Translations under genes and position numbers: made by a program | Shown here: piece by piece, positions 5,244 to 6,545 of the stretch | How the letters are laid out: every line of letters begins with the position of its first letter | Position numbering within the stretch: the stretch's first letter is position 1 | Origin: Gemmatimonadales bacterium | GTDB lineage: Bacteria; Gemmatimonadota; Gemmatimonadetes; Gemmatimonadales; GWC2-71-9 | Length of the DNA: 6,545 bases | Reading direction: 5' to 3' | Assembly (NCBI GenBank): GCA_013813145.1 | Contig: JACCSE010000132.1 | Coordinates: 1 to 6,545 of the forward strand | Notes under the pieces: model-generated | Told to the model about the DNA's origin: nothing | Seen by the model: only the letters and a program-made list of their open reading frames with translations | Database searches by the model: none

Positions 5244-6147
5244 CCCCCTGCACGGCAGAGAGCGCCAGGAATCCCGCCTGGCCCGGTGGCTGGTGCTTCC
5301 GGCGGTGGGGACCATCGTCCTCGTCGCGTTGTTCCCGCTGAGCTGGACGGTCTGGGAGTCGCTCCACCTGCACGATCTCCGCATGCCCTGGCTGGGCCGC
5401 CCATTCGTCGGGGCCGACAACTATATCGAGGCACTCGGCAACCCCCGGTTCTGGAGCGCGCTGGGGCACACCGTCTTCTTCGCCACCGTGACCGTAGGGC
5501 TCGAGCTGATGCTCGGCCTCGGATTCGCTCTCGCCATGAACCGGGCGTTCCGCGGCCGGGGACCGGTCCGGGCAGCCATCCTCATCCCGTGGGCCATCCC
5601 GACGGTCGTCGCCGGACTGCTCTGGCGCTTCATGTTCGACGGTCAAGGCGGCATCGTGAACGCGGTACTCGTCGGCATCGGAGTGCTCGACCAGGCACGG
5701 GTCTGGTTCATTCACCCCCAGAGCGCCTGGGTGCCCGTCATCCTGGCCGACGTCTGGAAGACCACGCCGTTCGTGGCACTCCTCATTCTGGCCGGCCTCC
5801 AGAACATCGATGCCTCGCTCTACGAGGCGGCCCGGATCGACGGGGCCTCCGCCTGGCGCCAGTTCCGGCACGTCACGCTGCCGCTGCTGAAGCCCGCGAT
5901 CCTGGTGGCCCTCATCTTCCGCACCCTCGACGCCTTCCGGGTCTTCGACCTGATCTACGCCCTCACCGGCGGCGGCCCGGGTACCTCGACCGAGCCGATC
6001 GCGCTCTACACCTTCAACACCCTGTTCCAGACGCTCCGCTTCGGTTACGGCTCGGCATTGTCGGTGATCGTGTTCGCCGTCACCTTCGCCCTCGCCCTGG
6101 CCTATATCCGGCTGCTCGGCGCCGACCTTACCGGTGCCCGGCGGTGA
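5230..6147 (+). CDS. Sugar ABC transporter permease, MalF/UgpA type
   Basis: A 305-residue inner-membrane permease of the CUT1 (carbohydrate uptake) binding-protein-dependent family. A first membrane segment (WLVLPAVGTIVLVALFPLSW) is followed by a periplasmic loop (FVGADNYIEALGNPRFWSAL), the start of the typical transport domain. Further hydrophobic segments begin near residues 79, 113, 173 and 221, with a last one near residue 276. The cytoplasmic coupling (EAA) loop is E199-A-A-R-I-D-G-A-S-A-W, ending in VTLPLLKPAI; it docks the ATPase. TGGGPGTSTEPIALYTFNTL is a signature common in trehalose/maltose-type permeases. The start GTG 5230 lies 14 bp inside the binding-protein gene and only a weak ribosome site is visible, so coupled translation is likely. 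The stop TGA overlaps the next start by 4 bp (GTGA). The length is normal for the family. Confidence 0.93.
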   Translation: MPPADPLHGRERQESRLARWLVLPAVGTIVLVALFPLSWTVWESLHLHDLRMPWLGRPFVGADNYIEALGNPRFWSALGHTVFFATVTVGLELMLGLGFALAMNRAFRGRGPVRAAILIPWAIPTVVAGLLWRFMFDGQGGIVNAVLVGIGVLDQARVWFIHPQSAWVPVILADVWKTTPFVALLILAGLQNIDASLYEAARIDGASAWRQFRHVTLPLLKPAILVALIFRTLDAFRVFDLIYALTGGGPGTSTEPIALYTFNTLFQTLRFGYGSALSVIVFAVTFALALAYIRLLGADLTGARR

Positions 6148-6545
6148 ACCCGCGGCGCTGGGTGCCGACGCTGGTGTTGATACTCTTGGTGGCGGCGACC
6201 GCGTTTCCGCTCTACTGGGCGGTCGTGTCGTCGTTCACGCCGGAGTCCCGGCTGTTCCAGAGTACGTCGCCGATCCCGGCGGAGCTCGTGCTCGATCACT
6301 ACCGGGCGCTCTTCGTGGAACGGAACTTCTGGATCCCGATCCGGAACTCACTGATCGTGGCCGGAACGACGACGCTCTTCTGCGTCTCGATCGGCGGCCT
6401 CGCGGCCTACGCGCTGGCGCGACTGGAGTTCCGGGGCAAGACCCTTCTCCTCGGGGGTATCCTCGCGGTGGGGATGTTCCCCCAGATCTCGGTGGTGTCG
6501 CCGCTGTACCTGCTGCTCCGGGAGCTCAGGCTGATCAACACCTAT
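6144..6545 (+). CDS. Sugar ABC transporter permease, MalG/UgpE type, 3' end outside window
   Basis: The first 134 residues are visible, from GTG 6144, which shares GTGA with the stop of the preceding permease; the gene continues past the window. The protein begins MNPRRWVPTLVLILLVAATA, a short basic N-terminus and a first membrane helix. PLYWAVVSSFTPESRLF follows, the usual second-permease pattern in CUT1 importers. Next come LVLDHYRALF and FWIPIRNSLIVAGTTTLFCV at the start of the transport domain, then GGLAAYALARLEFRGK and GMFPQISVVSPLYLLLRELRLINTY. The cytoplasmic EAA loop lies downstream of the edge. It would form a heterodimer with the upstream permease. The operon's ATP-binding subunit is not visible and may follow or be encoded elsewhere, as with shared MsmX/UgpC-type ATPases. 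Confidence 0.93.
   Translation, partial: MNPRRWVPTLVLILLVAATAFPLYWAVVSSFTPESRLFQSTSPIPAELVLDHYRALFVERNFWIPIRNSLIVAGTTTLFCVSIGGLAAYALARLEFRGKTLLLGGILAVGMFPQISVVSPLYLLLRELRLINTY

Noticed and set aside
4924..5871. A 315-residue reading frame on the - strand across the transporter genes
   Set aside because: Its composition is low-complexity (Glu/Arg/Gly/Pro), it has no domain, and it is fully antisense to the binding-protein and permease genes.

Overview
This is a GC-rich bacterial window with eight protein-coding genes, two of them cut by the window edges. No RNA gene, CRISPR array, insertion sequence or phage gene is visible. Short overlapping genes, many GTG starts and a heptamer-repeat hairpin between operons fit an environmental, high-GC, Gram-negative-type bacterium. 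Gemmatimonadota is my best guess, but it rests on style (a lipoprotein-type sugar-binding protein and intergenic repeats of the GGTCTCA type) and not on a marker gene.

Layout. (1) Positions 2-1809, + strand: the 3' part of a membrane-anchored SRPBCC (polyketide cyclase/dehydrase-like) gene, joined through a TGATG stop/start overlap to a complete zinc-dependent alcohol dehydrogenase of the formaldehyde-dehydrogenase type. (2) Positions 1810-1910: a short intergenic region filled by an array of 7-bp units folded into a 22-bp inverted repeat. It is followed directly by a TTGACA-type promoter candidate that may produce a leaderless mRNA. (3) Positions 1911-3258, + strand: a carboxymuconolactone decarboxylase/AhpD-like protein overlapping a short-chain dehydrogenase that has the features of the mycofactocin-associated SDR subfamily. 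(4) Positions 3183-3866, - strand: a stand-alone adenylation domain of the ATP-dependent DNA ligase family with an altered motif V. Its 3' end runs antisense into the SDR gene. (5) Positions 3918-6545, + strand: a sugar ABC importer operon consisting of a substrate-binding lipoprotein, a MalF/UgpA-type permease and a MalG/UgpE-type permease that runs off the window. The reading frames overlap by 14 and 4 bp.

How the genes may work together. The two oxidoreductase pairs (SRPBCC + zinc ADH; CMD/AhpD-like + SDR) look like small redox or detoxification operons, with substrates unknown. The transporter is a canonical CUT1-type importer, and the binding protein most resembles trehalose/maltose-type (ThuE/LpqY-like) proteins. 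Its ATPase is not in view. The points most worth a second look are the heptamer hairpin with its promoter, the mycofactocin-type SDR, the degenerate ligase domain, and the palindrome between the divergent ligase and transporter genes. I see no clearly new multi-gene system here.
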